A DNA stretch of 64,000 bases from Mycolicibacterium helvum (GCF_010731895.1 NZ_AP022596.1:1550001-1614000), one strand, 5' to 3'. Positions 16,547 to 27,385 are shown, counted from the stretch's first letter. Notes: generated by a model from the sequence alone, not told the origin. A program made the numbers and translations.

Positions 16547-17563
16547 TCAGGTCGATTGCAACAGCGCCAACGGGCCGAGTGTGACCAGCGCACCGACCGC
16601 AACCGCGATCAGAGTGCTGGCGATGTCCTCGGTTTTCCGGACGATTCGAACGGCCACCACAAGGCCAAGGATGACCAATACCGACAGCACGAGGGCGACG
16701 ATGTTGTTCCACCGCCACAGCTGGTCGAAAGCGATGAACAACCCCGCGCCGAACACGACGGCCAGAATCGACTGGCCGACCACCAGAAGGGCGCGCCACA
16801 GCGTGGTGAGCCTGCCCTCGCGGGGATGCTCCTCGGCTGCGTCGGCAGCCACGTCGGTGGCCACCGCCGCCGCGCCGCGGTCGTGTCCGTCGTCTTGCTC
16901 GACGCCGCGCCGAGCCAGATCGTCGGCCACTGTCTGGCCACTGAACAACGTGCCACCGGAGGACCGCAGATACGACTGCAGCTCGGCGGCCTCAGCGACC
17001 TGTTCGTCAGGAGCCAGGTCCAGCGCCGGGGCCGCTTCGTCGAGTGGATCGAAGGCCATCTGTTCGGCGTCCGAGGCTTCAGCGGCCGCAGAAGCCCCAG
17101 CGTCGGCTCCTTGGCCCTGTTCGGGCCGGCGCAGGGGACGGGGGTCGTAGCTACGCTCAGGGCCGCGTTCACGCCGTGGGAGCGGGCTGTCCGCGCGCGG
17201 CGGTGGTGCGTCGAACGGTCGTGCCGGCTCCTCGTCCACCTCGTCGACCGCGGGGGCCGATCCGTTGGTGACCGGTACCCCGACGGCTTCAGGGACGACC
17301 GGCTGCGCATCGACTGGCTCGTCGTCGACCGGCTCCCCGGCCACCTCGACATCGGTGACCTCGACATCGCGCGCGATGGGAATCTCGCCGGTCCGAATGA
17401 TCGGGATCTCGCCGGTCAGTTCGGCGACGGTCACCGCGTCACTGTTACCGCGCCGACGACGGCGCCGCCCGCCGACCGGCGGCGAGCCGATCGTTCCGTT
17501 CTTGGCAAGCAGCTCGGCGACTGAAATGGGCCGACTGTTCTCGCTGTCATCTGGTGCAGTCAT
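16547..17563 (-). CDS. Membrane protein with long acidic cytosolic N-terminus
   Basis: Of 338 residues about 245 form a low-complexity, Pro/Ala/Asp/Glu-rich N-terminal region with a basic patch (GGRRRRRRGNS near 32-42); the C-terminal 90 residues hold three membrane helices (about 253-276, 285-304 and 313-333). Its ATG overlaps the ppx stop by four bases, giving a ppx-membrane protein operon found at Rv0496-Rv0497 in M. tuberculosis. The linkage to ppx suggests an envelope or stringent-response role, but that is inference. Confidence 0.75.
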   Translation of the reverse strand: MTAPDDSENSRPISVAELLAKNGTIGSPPVGGRRRRRRGNSDAVTVAELTGEIPIIRTGEIPIARDVEVTDVEVAGEPVDDEPVDAQPVVPEAVGVPVTNGSAPAVDEVDEEPARPFDAPPPRADSPLPRRERGPERSYDPRPLRRPEQGQGADAGASAAAEASDAEQMAFDPLDEAAPALDLAPDEQVAEAAELQSYLRSSGGTLFSGQTVADDLARRGVEQDDGHDRGAAAVATDVAADAAEEHPREGRLTTLWRALLVVGQSILAVVFGAGLFIAFDQLWRWNNIVALVLSVLVILGLVVAVRIVRKTEDIASTLIAVAVGALVTLGPLALLQST

Positions 17564-18576
17564 CGTGTGCCTCTCGATCGGGCGCCAGTCGACCGATCAA
17601 AACCCTTGTGCCCAGCATCCCCCACGGAGGTTTCCACCAGGGCAGTTCCATCAGCTTCGCTGTCGAGTCGGCGCAGGATAATGCCCTCGCGCAGCGCCCA
17701 CGGACAGATATCGACCGATTCCAAGGAGAGTGCTCGCATGCTTGCCTCCGCCACCAAAGCACCGGCCACGATCTGTGGCGCACGCTCGGCACTGACTCCC
17801 TCCAACTCGGCACGATCTGTCGTGGTCATCCTAGAGATGAAAGATATGAGCTGCCTCAGGCCATTGGCCGTCAGCGTTCGCTTGACCCTGGGCCCCGCCC
17901 CAGAGGGCGCCGCACCAGTGAGGCGGGCCAGCGAGCGGAACGTTTTCGACGTCGCCACCGCGAGGTCGGGACGGCCGGCGTCCAGGACGAACGCACTGGC
18001 CTCGCCGAGCTCGTTGTCCAGCCAGTCACGGAGCATGGCCACCCGGCGCCGGCCCGGCGGATCGTCGGGCAGCCACTCGCGGGTGAGCCGGCCGGCGCCC
18101 AGCGGCAGCGACAACGCCACCTCAGGCGCCTCGTCGACCCCGTTGGACAGCTCCAGCGATCCACCACCGATGTCGAGGTTGATGATCCGCCCGGCACTCC
18201 AGCCGTACCACCGCCGCACGGCCAGGAAGGTCAGCCGGGATTCGTTGGCGCCGGACAGGACTTGCAGGTTGACCCCGGTTTCAGCCAGCACGCGGGCAAG
18301 GACGTCCTCAGAGTTCTTGGCGTCGCGGACGGCGGACGTCGCGAACGCCATCAGGTCGGCGCAGCCAGAACTCGCCGCGATCTTGGCAAACTCGTCGACG
18401 GTGTCGACCAGCTTGTCGGAGCCGCGACGGGTGAGCTTGCCGGAGTCGTCGATCGCCTCGGCGAGGCGAAGCGCCGCCTTTGTCGAACTCATCGGAGTTG
18501 GATGCCCGCCACGGTGCGCATCGACCACCAGCAGATGAACCGTATTGCTGCCCACGTCGAGCACACCTAATCGCAC
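17560..18576 (-). CDS. ppx: Exopolyphosphatase / pppGpp phosphohydrolase (Ppx-GppA family)
   Basis: The 338-residue product belongs to the ASKHA-fold Ppx/GppA family: phosphate-binding loop [16 protein letters not shown] at the start, [16 protein letters not shown], a second loop [12 protein letters not shown], and the conserved [11 protein letters not shown] near the end. It lacks the extra C-terminal HD domain, as do short mycobacterial Ppx1 proteins that cleave short polyphosphates. Start GTG 18576 has TAGTTT seven bases upstream (leaderless). It is divergent from the Cys-rich protein gene. Confidence 0.93.
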   Translation of the reverse strand: MRLGVLDVGSNTVHLLVVDAHRGGHPTPMSSTKAALRLAEAIDDSGKLTRRGSDKLVDTVDEFAKIAASSGCADLMAFATSAVRDAKNSEDVLARVLAETGVNLQVLSGANESRLTFLAVRRWYGWSAGRIINLDIGGGSLELSNGVDEAPEVALSLPLGAGRLTREWLPDDPPGRRRVAMLRDWLDNELGEASAFVLDAGRPDLAVATSKTFRSLARLTGAAPSGAGPRVKRTLTANGLRQLISFISRMTTTDRAELEGVSAERAPQIVAGALVAEASMRALSLESVDICPWALREGIILRRLDSEADGTALVETSVGDAGHKGFDRSTGARSRGTR

Positions 18577-18583
18577 GTGATCA

Positions 18584-18589
18584 AAACTA
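18584..18589 (-). promoter_or_regulatory. -10 box of ppx (leaderless)
   Basis: Minus-strand TAGTTT, seven bases, GTG at 18576; no ribosome binding site. Confidence 0.5.
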
Positions 18590-18672
18590 GCCTGACGGTG
18601 ACGCGCTTCACGTGCGACATGGGGCAAAAGCCAACGAGAAGGCGGAGCGCAAGTGGGCTACCGTTGGGCGCT

Positions 18673-19449
18673 GTGACACAAGGGCACCCTGGCGAAGTTG
18701 AACTGGACTTCCCTCGTGAGTGGGTGGAGTTCTACGACCCGGATGATCCAGAACATCTCATCGCCGCGGATCTGACCTGGCTGCTGTCCCACTGGACCTG
18801 TGTCTTCGGAACCCCGGCCTGCAAAGGCACGGTCGAGGGCCGCCCGGACGACGGCTGTTGCTCACATGGTGCGTTCCTATCCGATGACGACGACCGCGCC
18901 AACCTCGACGACGCCGTCAAGCAGTTGACCGATGCCGATTGGCAGTTCCGGGACAAGGGCCTTGGCCGCAAGGGCTACCTGGAGAAGGACGAGTACGACG
19001 ACGAGCCGGCCCTACGCACCCGCAAATACAAGGGCGCCTGCATCTTCCTCAACCGACCCGGCTTCCCGACCGGCATCGGCTGCGCACTGCACACCAAGGC
19101 AATCAAGCTCGGCGTCGAACCGCTGACGATGAAACCCGAGGTGTGCTGGCAGCTGCCCATCCGGCGCACCCAGGAGCGGATCACCCGGCCGGACGGCAGC
19201 GAGATCCTCAAGACCATGATCACCGAATACGACCGGCGCGGCTGGGGCGAGGGCGGTTTGGATCTGCACTGGTATTGCACCGGCGACCCGGCGGCACACG
19301 TCGGAAAAAAGCAGGTGTGGCAGTCCTACGGCCCCGAACTGACGGCGCTGATCGGTGAGAAGGCGTACGCCGAACTGGCGGCCATGTGCAAACGGCGCGG
19401 TGGGTTTCCGCTGCTCGCCATCCACCCCGCCACTCGCGCTGCGCAGTAG
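18673..19449 (+). CDS. Cysteine-rich conserved protein (DUF3109/YkgJ-like metal-binding)
   Basis: From GTG 18673 the product is 258 residues with nine cysteines, most in the order [35 protein letters not shown] and EVCWQLP, which resembles the zinc/iron-chelating CxnCC...C...C...C pattern of YkgJ/DUF3109 proteins. No oxidoreductase partner is adjacent. A possible -10 TACCGT lies eight bases upstream of the GTG. Its M. tuberculosis counterpart by position is Rv0495c. The frame is open upstream but begins inside the ppx promoter, so the later start is preferred. Confidence 0.8.
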   Translation: MTQGHPGEVELDFPREWVEFYDPDDPEHLIAADLTWLLSHWTCVFGTPACKGTVEGRPDDGCCSHGAFLSDDDDRANLDDAVKQLTDADWQFRDKGLGRKGYLEKDEYDDEPALRTRKYKGACIFLNRPGFPTGIGCALHTKAIKLGVEPLTMKPEVCWQLPIRRTQERITRPDGSEILKTMITEYDRRGWGEGGLDLHWYCTGDPAAHVGKKQVWQSYGPELTALIGEKAYAELAAMCKRRGGFPLLAIHPATRAAQ

Positions 19450-19643
19450 CCGCAGCGACTCGATCACGACAGTCTGACTCGACCGGCCGGGCGAACCCTA
19501 CCCAGCTGTTAATTTGCTAGATCCGCATTCCCGTGCACAAAGTTTGTGGCGAATGTCATCTTGACCGGTGGTTGCCTAACAGGGTTGCTGAAGTTACGGT
19601 GCAGTTAACAACAGTTCTCTGATACCGGGGGATCACTTTCGCT
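19450..19643. other. 194-bp intergenic leader of the sugar transferase gene
   Basis: A more A+T-rich stretch with TTGACC at 19561, paired TTAACAACA-type repeats around 19604 and GGGGGA at 19627-19632, 11 bases before the GTG. It probably holds the sugar transferase promoter; no small ORF stands out. Confidence 0.4.
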
Positions 19644-21191
19644 GTGTTGGCTGAACAGTCTGATAACCACATCTCAGTTGGTAACAACTGGGTCTCAGAT
19701 GTTCGCCAAAACTCAACCTCAGCGTTATTTGACGAGGACAGCGTCCCCGCCCTTTGGCCCGAGGCGCGCGCCTCGCAACGCGAGATACGACACGTCCGGC
19801 ATTCCAAGCGAGTGATCTTCGGCGACGCCGCGATCATTTGCTTGATGTCGACAGTCGCGACGGTGCTGGTGTTTGCCGGCGAACCGGACGCCTTGCTGAC
19901 CTACGCACTGGGCTCGGCAGGGCTGGCCGCGTTGTGGATGATCGCACTGGGTCTCAACGGCTACCGTGCGCGTCGGGTGGTCGGCCGTCGCGTCAGCGAA
20001 TGCACGAGCGTCGCACTTGCCACCCTGCAGCTGTTTGGCCTGATCGCGATCGGTGCGCTGCTGTTGGACGTCGACATCTCTCGGAGTTATCTCGCGATCC
20101 TCTGTCCGGCCGGACTGATCGGTCTGCTGTTGAATCGCCAGCACTGGCAGCGAGTAGCGGCCGCCGAACTCAGCCGTGCCGAGCATCAGGTCTCGGTGCT
20201 CGTCGTTGGTAGCTCGCGATCGGCCGCCGACGTTGCCGCTACCTTCGTCCGAGACCCCAGTTCCGCATATCGCGTCGTCGGGATCTGCACCCCAGCGGGA
20301 CCGACAGCGCGCGACCGCAGCATCGACGTCGACGGGCAGGCCATCCCCATCGTCGGGATCGACCAGGCCATTACCGATGCCGTACGCCGTACCGGGGCGG
20401 ACACCGTCGCGCTGACGGCCACCGATCATCTGCACCCCACCGAGGTCCGCCGATTGATCTGGGAACTCGACTCGCTGAGTGTGGATCTGATGATCGCCCC
20501 TGGGCTGGTCGACATCGCCGACGACCGGTTGCACAGCCGCCCGGTCGCAGGCATGGCCATGTTTGAGGTCACCAAGCCCCAGTACGAAGGGGCGAATTCA
20601 GCCGCCAAGCGGGCCTTCGACATCGTGTTCACCGCGATCGCGATGATCGTGGTTGCACCCCTGTTCGCACTGGCGGCACTGGCCGTGCGACTGTCCAGCC
20701 CCGGACCGGTTTTCTACGTCTCGGAGCGGATCGGAATCAAGGGCACCACGTTCAAAATGCTCAAGTTCCGCAGTATGGTCGCCGACGCCGACGCGGACGT
20801 GTCGGCGTTGATCTCCGCCGACGGCACCAGCCCGTTGTTTTGGAAAGCGAAGGACGATCCACGGGTTACCCGGGTCGGCAAGGTCATTCGCAAATACAGC
20901 ATTGACGAGCTGCCCCAATTCATCAACGTGCTGCGTGGCGATATGAGCGTTGTCGGACCGCGGCCGCAGGTCCGCCGTGAAGTCGACTCGTATGACTACC
21001 TGGTTCGCCGCCGGTTGAGCGTCAAGCCCGGGTTGACCGGTCTGTGGCAGGTCAGCGGACGGTCAGACCTCCAGACCGAGGATGCCGTCCGGCTGGACCT
21101 GAGCTACATCGAGAACTGGTCGCCGATCAAAGATCTGGTGATCATCGCCAAGACGATCAAGACCGTGCTGAAGGGCGACGGCGCCTACTAG
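19644..21191 (+). CDS. Polyprenyl-phosphate glycosyl-1-phosphate transferase (WbaP/CpsE type)
   Basis: The 515-residue product starts exopolysaccharide or glycan assembly by moving a sugar-1-phosphate onto a polyprenyl carrier at the inner membrane. An N-terminal multi-helix region (about 58-165), a CoA-binding-like soluble domain (VVGSSRSAADVA...) and the C-terminal transferase domain (about 327-513) are all present, with KFRSM, DELPQFINVLRGDMSVVGPRP and KPGLTGLWQVSGRS. GTG at 19644 is the only upstream start in frame. The gene stands alone, without other glycan genes, between the Cys-rich gene and regX3, whose end it overlaps by 4 bp tail to tail. Confidence 0.93.
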   Translation: MLAEQSDNHISVGNNWVSDVRQNSTSALFDEDSVPALWPEARASQREIRHVRHSKRVIFGDAAIICLMSTVATVLVFAGEPDALLTYALGSAGLAALWMIALGLNGYRARRVVGRRVSECTSVALATLQLFGLIAIGALLLDVDISRSYLAILCPAGLIGLLLNRQHWQRVAAAELSRAEHQVSVLVVGSSRSAADVAATFVRDPSSAYRVVGICTPAGPTARDRSIDVDGQAIPIVGIDQAITDAVRRTGADTVALTATDHLHPTEVRRLIWELDSLSVDLMIAPGLVDIADDRLHSRPVAGMAMFEVTKPQYEGANSAAKRAFDIVFTAIAMIVVAPLFALAALAVRLSSPGPVFYVSERIGIKGTTFKMLKFRSMVADADADVSALISADGTSPLFWKAKDDPRVTRVGKVIRKYSIDELPQFINVLRGDMSVVGPRPQVRREVDSYDYLVRRRLSVKPGLTGLWQVSGRSDLQTEDAVRLDLSYIENWSPIKDLVIIAKTIKTVLKGDGAY

Positions 21192-21874
21192 CCCTCCAGC
21201 TTGTAGCCCAGCCCGCGCACCGTGACCAGGTGCACCGGGTTGGCCGGGTCCGCCTCGATCTTCGACCGCAGCCGCTTGACATGGACGTCGAGCGTCTTCG
21301 TGTCCCCGACGTAGTCGGCACCCCAAACCCGGTCGATGAGCTGCCCGCGGGTGAGCACCCGGCCGCTGTTGCGCATCAGGTACTCCAACAGATCAAATTC
21401 CTTGAGCGGCAACGTGATCGGCTCGCCATTGACCGTGACGACGTGACGCTCGACATCCATCCGGACCGGGCCGGCCTCCAGGATGGCGTCGCCGCTGCCG
21501 GAGTCTTCGGTGTCGCTGCCGCGGCGCAGTACAGCACGGATGCGTGCGATCAGCTCGCGCGCCGAGTAGGGCTTGGTGACGTAATCGTCGGCACCGAGCT
21601 CGAGCCCGACCACCTTGTCGATCTCACTGTCACGCGCGGTGACCATGATCACCGGCACGCTGGAGCGGGCGCGCAGCTGCTTACAGACATCGGTGCCGGT
21701 CATTCCCGGCAACATCAGATCCAGCAGCACGATGTCGGCCCCGGATCGGTCGAATTCAGCAAGGGCGGACGGCCCGTCACCGACCACGGTGGCCTCGAAT
21801 CCCTCCTTGCGGAGCAGGAAGGCCAATGGATCGGCCAGCGATTCCTCGTCTTCCACGATCAACACATTGGTCAT
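21188..21874 (-). CDS. regX3: Two-component response regulator RegX3
   Basis: The 228-residue OmpR/PhoB-family regulator has the receiver domain with phospho-acceptor D52 ([10 protein letters not shown]), T-A in VMVTARD and Lys in DDYVTKPYS, then a winged helix with [24 protein letters not shown] and the DNA-binding [11 protein letters not shown]. With SenX3 it controls the phosphate-starvation response. Its ATG overlaps the senX3 stop by four bases; there is no repeat element between the two as there is in M. tuberculosis. Confidence 0.97.
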   Translation of the reverse strand: MTNVLIVEDEESLADPLAFLLRKEGFEATVVGDGPSALAEFDRSGADIVLLDLMLPGMTGTDVCKQLRARSSVPVIMVTARDSEIDKVVGLELGADDYVTKPYSARELIARIRAVLRRGSDTEDSGSGDAILEAGPVRMDVERHVVTVNGEPITLPLKEFDLLEYLMRNSGRVLTRGQLIDRVWGADYVGDTKTLDVHVKRLRSKIEADPANPVHLVTVRGLGYKLEG

Positions 21875-23079
21875 TGGCGTAGTGCCTCCTCGTCAATAGC
21901 CGATTGGTCGGCTGGTTCGTCATCGTCATTGTTGGGATAGGCGGGAATGGACAGGGTGAAGGTCGAGCCGGTTCCCGGCTGGCTCCACAGCCGGATACTG
22001 CCGTTGTGGTTGGCCGCCACATGCTTGACGATGGCCAACCCCAGACCAGTGCCGCCAGTGGCACGGGAGCGTGCTTTGTCGACCCGGAAGAATCGTTCGA
22101 ACACCCGCTCCTGATCGGCGCGGGCGATACCGATTCCCCGGTCGGTGACCGAGATCTCGATGTTGTCGCCGCGGCGACGGCGGCTGATCGACACCTTCGA
22201 TCCATCCGGTGAGTACGCGATCGCATTGGAGATCAGGTTCGCCAACGCGGTGACCAACAACGGCTGGTCACCCAACACCCGGAACCCGCTCGGCGCGTCG
22301 GTGGTCACCTTGATATCGGCGTTGTCGGCTGCCACCTTGTGGCGCGAAATCGCCTCGCTGACAACGGAGTCCACCTCAACACCATCGAGGTCTGGCAGCG
22401 GCTCGGCGCCCTGCAGACGCGACAGCTCAATCAGCTCATGGACCATATTGGCCAACCGCTGGGACTCGGTGAGGATCTTGCGGCTGAAGTGATGCACGGT
22501 CTCGGGGTCTTCAGCCGACTCCAGCAGTGCCTCGGCAAGCACGCCCATCGCGGCGACAGGTGTCTTGAGTTCGTGGCTGACGTTGGCCACGAAGTCGCGC
22601 CGGCTGGCCTCCATGCGAGCCTGCTCGGACTGATCGTCGACGTAGACCACGGCGAATCGCGGATCCTGCTTGCTCAGCAACTGGACGTGCCCGCGTACCG
22701 ACAACCCCGAGCGCCCGGGCGCAGCCCGCTGCGGCTGCTGGGACAGGTCGACCTCGACGCCCTCACCGGTGGCCAGCACGCGCTGAGCTGCGCTCCAGGC
22801 CCGCTCGTCAAGCTGCCGATCACGCACGAGCCCCAGCTCCGTGGCGCGGTCATTGATGAACACCACGTCGCGATGCGAATCGACGACCACCATGCCGATC
22901 GGCGCCAGCGCCACGACATGCTGCAGCATCTGCGAGACGGTGATCCCAGCCTCGGTGATCGCGCGGCGCCGCCTGCGCGCCACTATGCGCGGGGTGAGTG
23001 CGGCCCCGATTCCGAAACCGAGACCGAGCGCTACCAGCGCCGCGACGGTGACCGATAGTGCCACCGAGACAACACTCAC
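21871..23079 (-). CDS. senX3: Sensor histidine kinase SenX3
   Basis: The 402-residue membrane kinase has an N-terminal pair of hydrophobic segments (about 4-30), a PAS-like domain ([22 protein letters not shown]), the H-box [13 protein letters not shown] with His169, an N-box [11 protein letters not shown] and G-boxes DRGIGI and GGTGLGL. It senses phosphate status through the Pst/PhoU system and phosphorylates RegX3. The frame opens with TTG two codons earlier, but GTG 23079 is placed exactly six bases after TACGCT, so a leaderless start is likely. Confidence 0.96.
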   Translation of the reverse strand: MSVVSVALSVTVAALVALGLGFGIGAALTPRIVARRRRRAITEAGITVSQMLQHVVALAPIGMVVVDSHRDVVFINDRATELGLVRDRQLDERAWSAAQRVLATGEGVEVDLSQQPQRAAPGRSGLSVRGHVQLLSKQDPRFAVVYVDDQSEQARMEASRRDFVANVSHELKTPVAAMGVLAEALLESAEDPETVHHFSRKILTESQRLANMVHELIELSRLQGAEPLPDLDGVEVDSVVSEAISRHKVAADNADIKVTTDAPSGFRVLGDQPLLVTALANLISNAIAYSPDGSKVSISRRRRGDNIEISVTDRGIGIARADQERVFERFFRVDKARSRATGGTGLGLAIVKHVAANHNGSIRLWSQPGTGSTFTLSIPAYPNNDDDEPADQSAIDEEALRQ

Positions 23080-23085
23080 ATGCAA

Positions 23086-23091
23086 AGCGTA
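23086..23091 (-). promoter_or_regulatory. -10 box of senX3 (leaderless)
   Basis: Minus-strand TACGCT, six bases, GTG 23079. A single GTGAAC half-site (plus strand, 23100-23105) lies just upstream, which could be part of a RegX3 site, but no second half with the right spacing is clear. Confidence 0.55.
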
Positions 23092-23212
23092 CGCATTGGG
23101 TGAACGTCATCCCAGCAGCGTGCGGCTGAATCGGGCTACGTCACACAGTTAGCGCGCATGTATTCCGCCGCCGTTTACCGGGCGTTTGCCAACCGGGCCG
23201 GCAATCGACCGC

Positions 23213-23959
23213 CTACTTGGCACCCTGGCTGGCCACCGCGGCAGCACCTGCAGCGGCGGCCTCGGGATCCAGGTACGTACCGCCGGCCACCAGCGGTTTC
23301 AGATCGGCGTCCAGGTCGTAGCGCAGCGGGATGCCGGTCGGGATGTTCAGGCCGACGACATCCGCGTCGGACATCCCGTCCAGGTACTTCACCAGCGCAC
23401 GCAGCGAGTTGCCGTGCGCGACCATCAGCACCGTTTTACCCGCCTGCAGATCCGGCACGATCGTCTCGGTGAAATAGGGAACGAAGCGGGCCACCACGTC
23501 GGCCAGGCATTCGGTCAGCGGGCCCCCGCCGATGTCGGCGTAACGCGGGTCGGTGTCCTGGCTGTAGGTGCTGCCCGGCTCGATCGGCGGCGGCGGCGTG
23601 TCATAGCTGCGCCGCCACAGCATGAACTGCTCCTCGCCGTACTTCTCTTTCGTCTCGGCCTTGTCCAGGCCCTGGAGGGCACCGTAATGCCGCTCGTTGA
23701 GCCGCCAGTCACGGCGCACGGGGATCCACAGCCGGTCGGCGGCATCCAGCGCCAGGTGCGCGGTGGTGATCGCGCGGCGCAGCAGCGAGGTGTAGAGAAC
23801 GTCAGGAAGCAGGCCCTGCTCGGCCATCAGCTTGCCGCCGCGCACCGCCTCGGCCCGGCCCTTGTCCGTGAGGTCGACGTCCACCCAGCCGGTGAACAGG
23901 TTCAGCGCGTTCCATTCGCTCTCGCCGTGCCGCAGCAGGATCAGTGTGGAGTCAGCCAT
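23213..23959 (-). CDS. gpmA: 2,3-bisphosphoglycerate-dependent phosphoglycerate mutase
   Basis: The 248-residue enzyme interconverts 3- and 2-phosphoglycerate in glycolysis. The catalytic phosphohistidine is His11 in [38 protein letters not shown] and the second His in [13 protein letters not shown] are all canonical for the dPGM type. ATG at 23959 has GAGAGGA upstream. It lies between the YbjN gene and senX3 in the same direction, as gpm1 does in M. tuberculosis. Confidence 0.97.
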   Translation of the reverse strand: MADSTLILLRHGESEWNALNLFTGWVDVDLTDKGRAEAVRGGKLMAEQGLLPDVLYTSLLRRAITTAHLALDAADRLWIPVRRDWRLNERHYGALQGLDKAETKEKYGEEQFMLWRRSYDTPPPPIEPGSTYSQDTDPRYADIGGGPLTECLADVVARFVPYFTETIVPDLQAGKTVLMVAHGNSLRALVKYLDGMSDADVVGLNIPTGIPLRYDLDADLKPLVAGGTYLDPEAAAAGAAAVASQGAK

Positions 23960-23984
23960 GCCCGAAATCCTCTCACGACGGCGC

Positions 23985-24539
23985 TCAGTGGTCGCGGCCG
24001 TTCCCGTCTGTCTCATCGTCGATCAAGTGCTCGAACGCCTGAAGATTCTTCAGCGATTCACCGCGCGACACCCGCCACGCCCACTCCTTCTGGATGGACG
24101 ATTTGAAGCCCAGCTCCAGCAGGGTGTTGAAATCCGTGTCGACGGCCTCGAGCACCTGCCCGAGTACCCGATCGAGCTCGTCGGCGGTCACCGCTTCCAG
24201 TGCCATCCGCCCGACCAGGTAGATGTCGCCGGTGTTGTCCAGCGTGTAGGCCACACCGTAGAGCCGGCGGTTGCGCTTGAGCAGGAATCGGTAGACGCCC
24301 TCGTGGTTCTCGTCGGGCTGGCGGCAGACGAATGCCTCGACGCGCACCGAGTGCTCACCGATGCTCAGCAGGGTGTTGGTCTTGAGCTTGCGCTCCCCCG
24401 GCAGCTCGACGATCAGACCCGGCAGCCCGCCGTGGGCGCCCGGGTGGCGGCTGTAGACCAGGCCGTGCTCGTCCAGCGCGTCCTCGATGACCCGCTGGAC
24501 GCCCGGTTGGGCCCGATCCACCTTCGGCTGATCGCTCAT
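23985..24539 (-). CDS. YbjN-domain protein
   Basis: The 184-residue product contains a YbjN/type-III-chaperone-like domain ([37 protein letters not shown]... [20 protein letters not shown]). Such proteins are predicted chaperone-like helpers; the biochemical role is unknown. Its ATG overlaps the mshA stop (ATGA) and it is followed by gpmA after 25 bp, so mshA, this gene and gpmA form one unit, as Rv0486-Rv0487-Rv0489 do. Confidence 0.85.
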   Translation of the reverse strand: MSDQPKVDRAQPGVQRVIEDALDEHGLVYSRHPGAHGGLPGLIVELPGERKLKTNTLLSIGEHSVRVEAFVCRQPDENHEGVYRFLLKRNRRLYGVAYTLDNTGDIYLVGRMALEAVTADELDRVLGQVLEAVDTDFNTLLELGFKSSIQKEWAWRVSRGESLKNLQAFEHLIDDETDGNGRDH

Positions 24540-25873
24540 GCCCGCACGCCGCGTCGCATCGACCAGCGCCTGCCGTTGCGTCGGGCCAGCGCATCACCGG
24601 CCGCGCTACGCCGCCGGGCGCCGGCGTAGTCGGTGATCGCCCGCGCATAGCTGGCCAGCAGCCCGTCGACGGTGTTGGCCCAGGAGAACTCTTGCGCGTG
24701 CGCCACCGCGGCGCGGCTCAGCTCGTCCGGGTCGCGCCGCAGCACGCCTGCGATCGCGTCCGCCCACCGAGCAGGGTCGTGGCTGGACACCAGCGCTCCG
24801 CTGACACCGTCGGCCACCGCAACAGGCAGCCCACCCACCGCCGCGGCCACCACCGGCGTGCCGCAGGCCTGCGCCTCGACCGCGACCAGTCCGAAAGACT
24901 CCGAATAGCTGGGCACCGCGACCAGATCGGCAGCCCGGTAGACGTTCACCAACTGCTCGCGCGACTGCGGAGGAAGGAATGTCACCCGGTCTGCGATACC
25001 CAATTCAGCGGCAAGACCCACCAAGACGTCGGGGGCGGCCAGCCCACTGCCGGACGGACCGCCGGCGATCAGCACCCGCACACCGGGCAGCTGCGCCGCC
25101 GCGCGCAGCAGCACGTCGGGTGCCTTCAGCGGCTGGATACGCCCGACGAAGGCCACCACCTGCTCGTCGGCCCGCAAGCCCAGCACGGCCCGTGCGACGC
25201 GCCGGTCACCAGGGGTGAACATCTCCAGATCGACGCCTGGATACACCACATCGATCCGTCGCGGGCCGGCATTGTGCAGCGAAATCAATTGGCGGGCTTC
25301 GTCTTCGGTGTTGACCACTAGCCGGTCGGCTTCGTCGACCACTTGCTGTTCGCCCACCGCGCGCAGCGGTGGTTCCGGCGAGTCGCCATCGGCCAGGGCC
25401 GCGTTCTTCACCGCGGCCAGCGTGTGAGCGGTGTGTACCAGCGGCACCGTCCAGCGGTCGCGGGCCAGCCAGCCGACCTGGCCGGACAACCAGTAGTGCG
25501 AATGCACGATGTCGTAGTAGCCGGGCTCATGGTTGGCCTCGGCGCGCAGCACGCCTGCGGTGAATGCACACAGCTGAGTCGGCAAGTCGTACTTGTCGAG
25601 TCCCTCGAAGGGGCCCGCGACCACATTGCGCACCAGGACCCCAGGGGCGACGCGCACCAGCGGCTGGTCCGCGGACGAGGTCGCACGGGTGAAGATCTCC
25701 ACCTCGACCCCGCGCCGGGCCATGTGCAGTGCGGTCTGCAACACGTAGACGTTCATTCCGCCGGCATCACCGGTGCCAGGCTGGGCCAGCGGCGAGGTGT
25801 GCACCGACAACACCGCTACCCGACGCGGCATGCCGTCGGTCGAACTGTCAGTCAGTTCCCGGGCGTGCCGCAC
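24536..25873 (-). CDS. mshA: D-inositol-3-phosphate glycosyltransferase (mycothiol step 1)
   Basis: The 445-residue GT-B enzyme (GT4) moves N-acetylglucosamine from UDP-GlcNAc to inositol-3-phosphate, the first step of mycothiol synthesis. Motifs are [23 protein letters not shown] at the N-terminal loop, [23 protein letters not shown], and the donor-binding [25 protein letters not shown] 25873 is preceded by GGAGG too close to act as a normal site and by AAAGAT six bases off, so it may be leaderless. It follows the ROK regulator, whose stop is 11 bp upstream. Confidence 0.96.
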   Translation of the reverse strand: MRHARELTDSSTDGMPRRVAVLSVHTSPLAQPGTGDAGGMNVYVLQTALHMARRGVEVEIFTRATSSADQPLVRVAPGVLVRNVVAGPFEGLDKYDLPTQLCAFTAGVLRAEANHEPGYYDIVHSHYWLSGQVGWLARDRWTVPLVHTAHTLAAVKNAALADGDSPEPPLRAVGEQQVVDEADRLVVNTEDEARQLISLHNAGPRRIDVVYPGVDLEMFTPGDRRVARAVLGLRADEQVVAFVGRIQPLKAPDVLLRAAAQLPGVRVLIAGGPSGSGLAAPDVLVGLAAELGIADRVTFLPPQSREQLVNVYRAADLVAVPSYSESFGLVAVEAQACGTPVVAAAVGGLPVAVADGVSGALVSSHDPARWADAIAGVLRRDPDELSRAAVAHAQEFSWANTVDGLLASYARAITDYAGARRRSAAGDALARRNGRRWSMRRGVRA

Positions 25874-25883
25874 GCCTCCATCT

Positions 25884-27191
25884 TTACACCGCGGCTTCGC
25901 GGCGATTCTGCGCCCGTCTCAATGCGCCGATCGGGTCCGCGTACAACCCGCCCAACGACACGATGCCGGCACCGGCTTCCTGCACCCGGTTGCCGAACGC
26001 AGTCACCCGGATGTCGCGGGTCGGCAGCACCGAACGCTCGGCGAACGCCGCCTCGACCGCCTGCATGCCTTCGGGATATTCGGTGAATGCCTGGCCACCG
26101 ACGACGAGGTCGTCGGGGTTGAGCATGTCGCGCAGCAGCGCAACCGCTTCGCCGAGGACACGGGCGCGTTCGGCCAACAGCTCCTTGGCACCCAGCGCCG
26201 CGGGGGTATCACCCTGCCGGGCGGCGCGCAGCAGCGTGGCCATCGAAGCGCCGGGACCCGAGGCGGGCACGATGCCGCGCTTGCGGGCGGCGGCCAGCAC
26301 AGCCTCGTCGCTGACCGTCGATTCCAGTTGTCCGCTGCCGCCGAGCAATTCGGAGACCACGGGCAGTGCGGCGATGGTGCCCGGGCCACTGGACGGGCTG
26401 TGCACCCGCCCGCCGATCACCAGCGCGAAGCCGACCGTCTCGCGGGCGTAGACGTAAAGGCTGCTCGATGTCGGCGCCGGCGGGCGGCGCAGACCGAGCA
26501 GGACCTCGGCGCCGGCCATCGCGTCCACGTGGGACGCCACCGATATCGGCAGGCCCAACGCCTCGGCGAGCACGGGGCCCACCGGGGCCTGTGTCCAGCC
26601 CAGGCGGCTGTGGTCGACGTGGCCGGTGACGCTGTCGACCACACCACCGATCGCGACGCCGATCCAGAGCGGACGCCGGCGATGCCAACGACTCAGGTAG
26701 CGGCGGGCACTGCCGGCCAGCGAGGCCAGTGCGGCGGCCTGCCCGCCGCGCGGTGTCGGAGTCTCGACGGCGTCGAGGGTGCGGCCGAGCAAGTCGGTCG
26801 CGACGATGTTGGTCGTCCGCGCGCCGATGTGAATACCAAGGGTGAGGAACGGTTCGTGGTTGACCTCGACGGGAACCCGCGGGCGACCGATGGCGCCGGA
26901 CACAGCGAGGTCGGCGCGCTCGCGCAGGATTCCCGCGTCCAGCAGGGCGGTGACCTGGCGGTTCACCGTGGCGATCGACAGGTTGGTGACCTGGGCGATC
27001 ACATCTCGGCCGATGGCGCCCCGCTGGCGCACCGCGGCGAACACCGACGCGGCGGCGGCGTCGGGGATCCGCAGTGACGGGGCCACGATGTGGTGACGGG
27101 TGCGCAACGGATGCGGCCGGGCACCGATGCGGATCGCGTCATGGGCGGAAGTGCGGAGCGAATCACGGGAGGAAAGGGCGACGGTGCGCAT
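25884..27191 (-). CDS. ROK-family transcriptional regulator
   Basis: The 435-residue product combines an N-terminal winged helix ([38 protein letters not shown], about 50-90) with a ROK (sugar-kinase-like) domain from about 110 ([28 protein letters not shown]). The Cys-rich zinc site of ROK kinases is not visible, so it is probably a non-catalytic ligand sensor. ATG 27191 has AGAAGGA upstream. In M. tuberculosis the counterpart Rv0485 regulates the pe13-ppe18 pair. It is divergent from an SDR gene across 194 bp with a palindrome. Confidence 0.85.
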   Translation of the reverse strand: MRTVALSSRDSLRTSAHDAIRIGARPHPLRTRHHIVAPSLRIPDAAAASVFAAVRQRGAIGRDVIAQVTNLSIATVNRQVTALLDAGILRERADLAVSGAIGRPRVPVEVNHEPFLTLGIHIGARTTNIVATDLLGRTLDAVETPTPRGGQAAALASLAGSARRYLSRWHRRRPLWIGVAIGGVVDSVTGHVDHSRLGWTQAPVGPVLAEALGLPISVASHVDAMAGAEVLLGLRRPPAPTSSSLYVYARETVGFALVIGGRVHSPSSGPGTIAALPVVSELLGGSGQLESTVSDEAVLAAARKRGIVPASGPGASMATLLRAARQGDTPAALGAKELLAERARVLGEAVALLRDMLNPDDLVVGGQAFTEYPEGMQAVEAAFAERSVLPTRDIRVTAFGNRVQEAGAGIVSLGGLYADPIGALRRAQNRREAAV

Positions 27192-27317
27192 AGGGGGTGT
27201 CCTTCTCGAGTCGGAGTGGGGGCTTATGCCACACCTGGCGACTTGAGCAGGACGAAAAAGAAGTGTCTGCCTCTGTCAGGCGCAGCGAATCGCGCGACAA
27301 CAACACGCGGTGTGCGC

Positions 27318-27333
27318 GACCAGACAGCTGGTC
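27318..27333. promoter_or_regulatory. Palindrome in the ROK/SDR divergent promoter
   Basis: GACCAG-ACAG-CTGGTC is a perfect 6-bp inverted repeat with 4-bp spacer, 127 bp upstream of the ROK start and 53 bp upstream of the SDR start. It is a candidate operator for the ROK regulator. Confidence 0.45.
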
Positions 27334-27372
27334 AGACCGAAGCGGATCACGGGGAGAATTTAGCACAGTTAC

Positions 27373-27378
27373 TAGAGT
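27373..27378 (+). promoter_or_regulatory. -10 box of the SDR gene (leaderless)
   Basis: TAGAGT, seven bases, ATG 27386; no ribosome binding site. Confidence 0.55.
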
Positions 27379-27385
27379 TGGCCCC

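Noticed and set aside
23092..23212. RegX3 box upstream of senX3
   Set aside because: Only one GTGAAC half-site is seen; no partner at the expected spacing.
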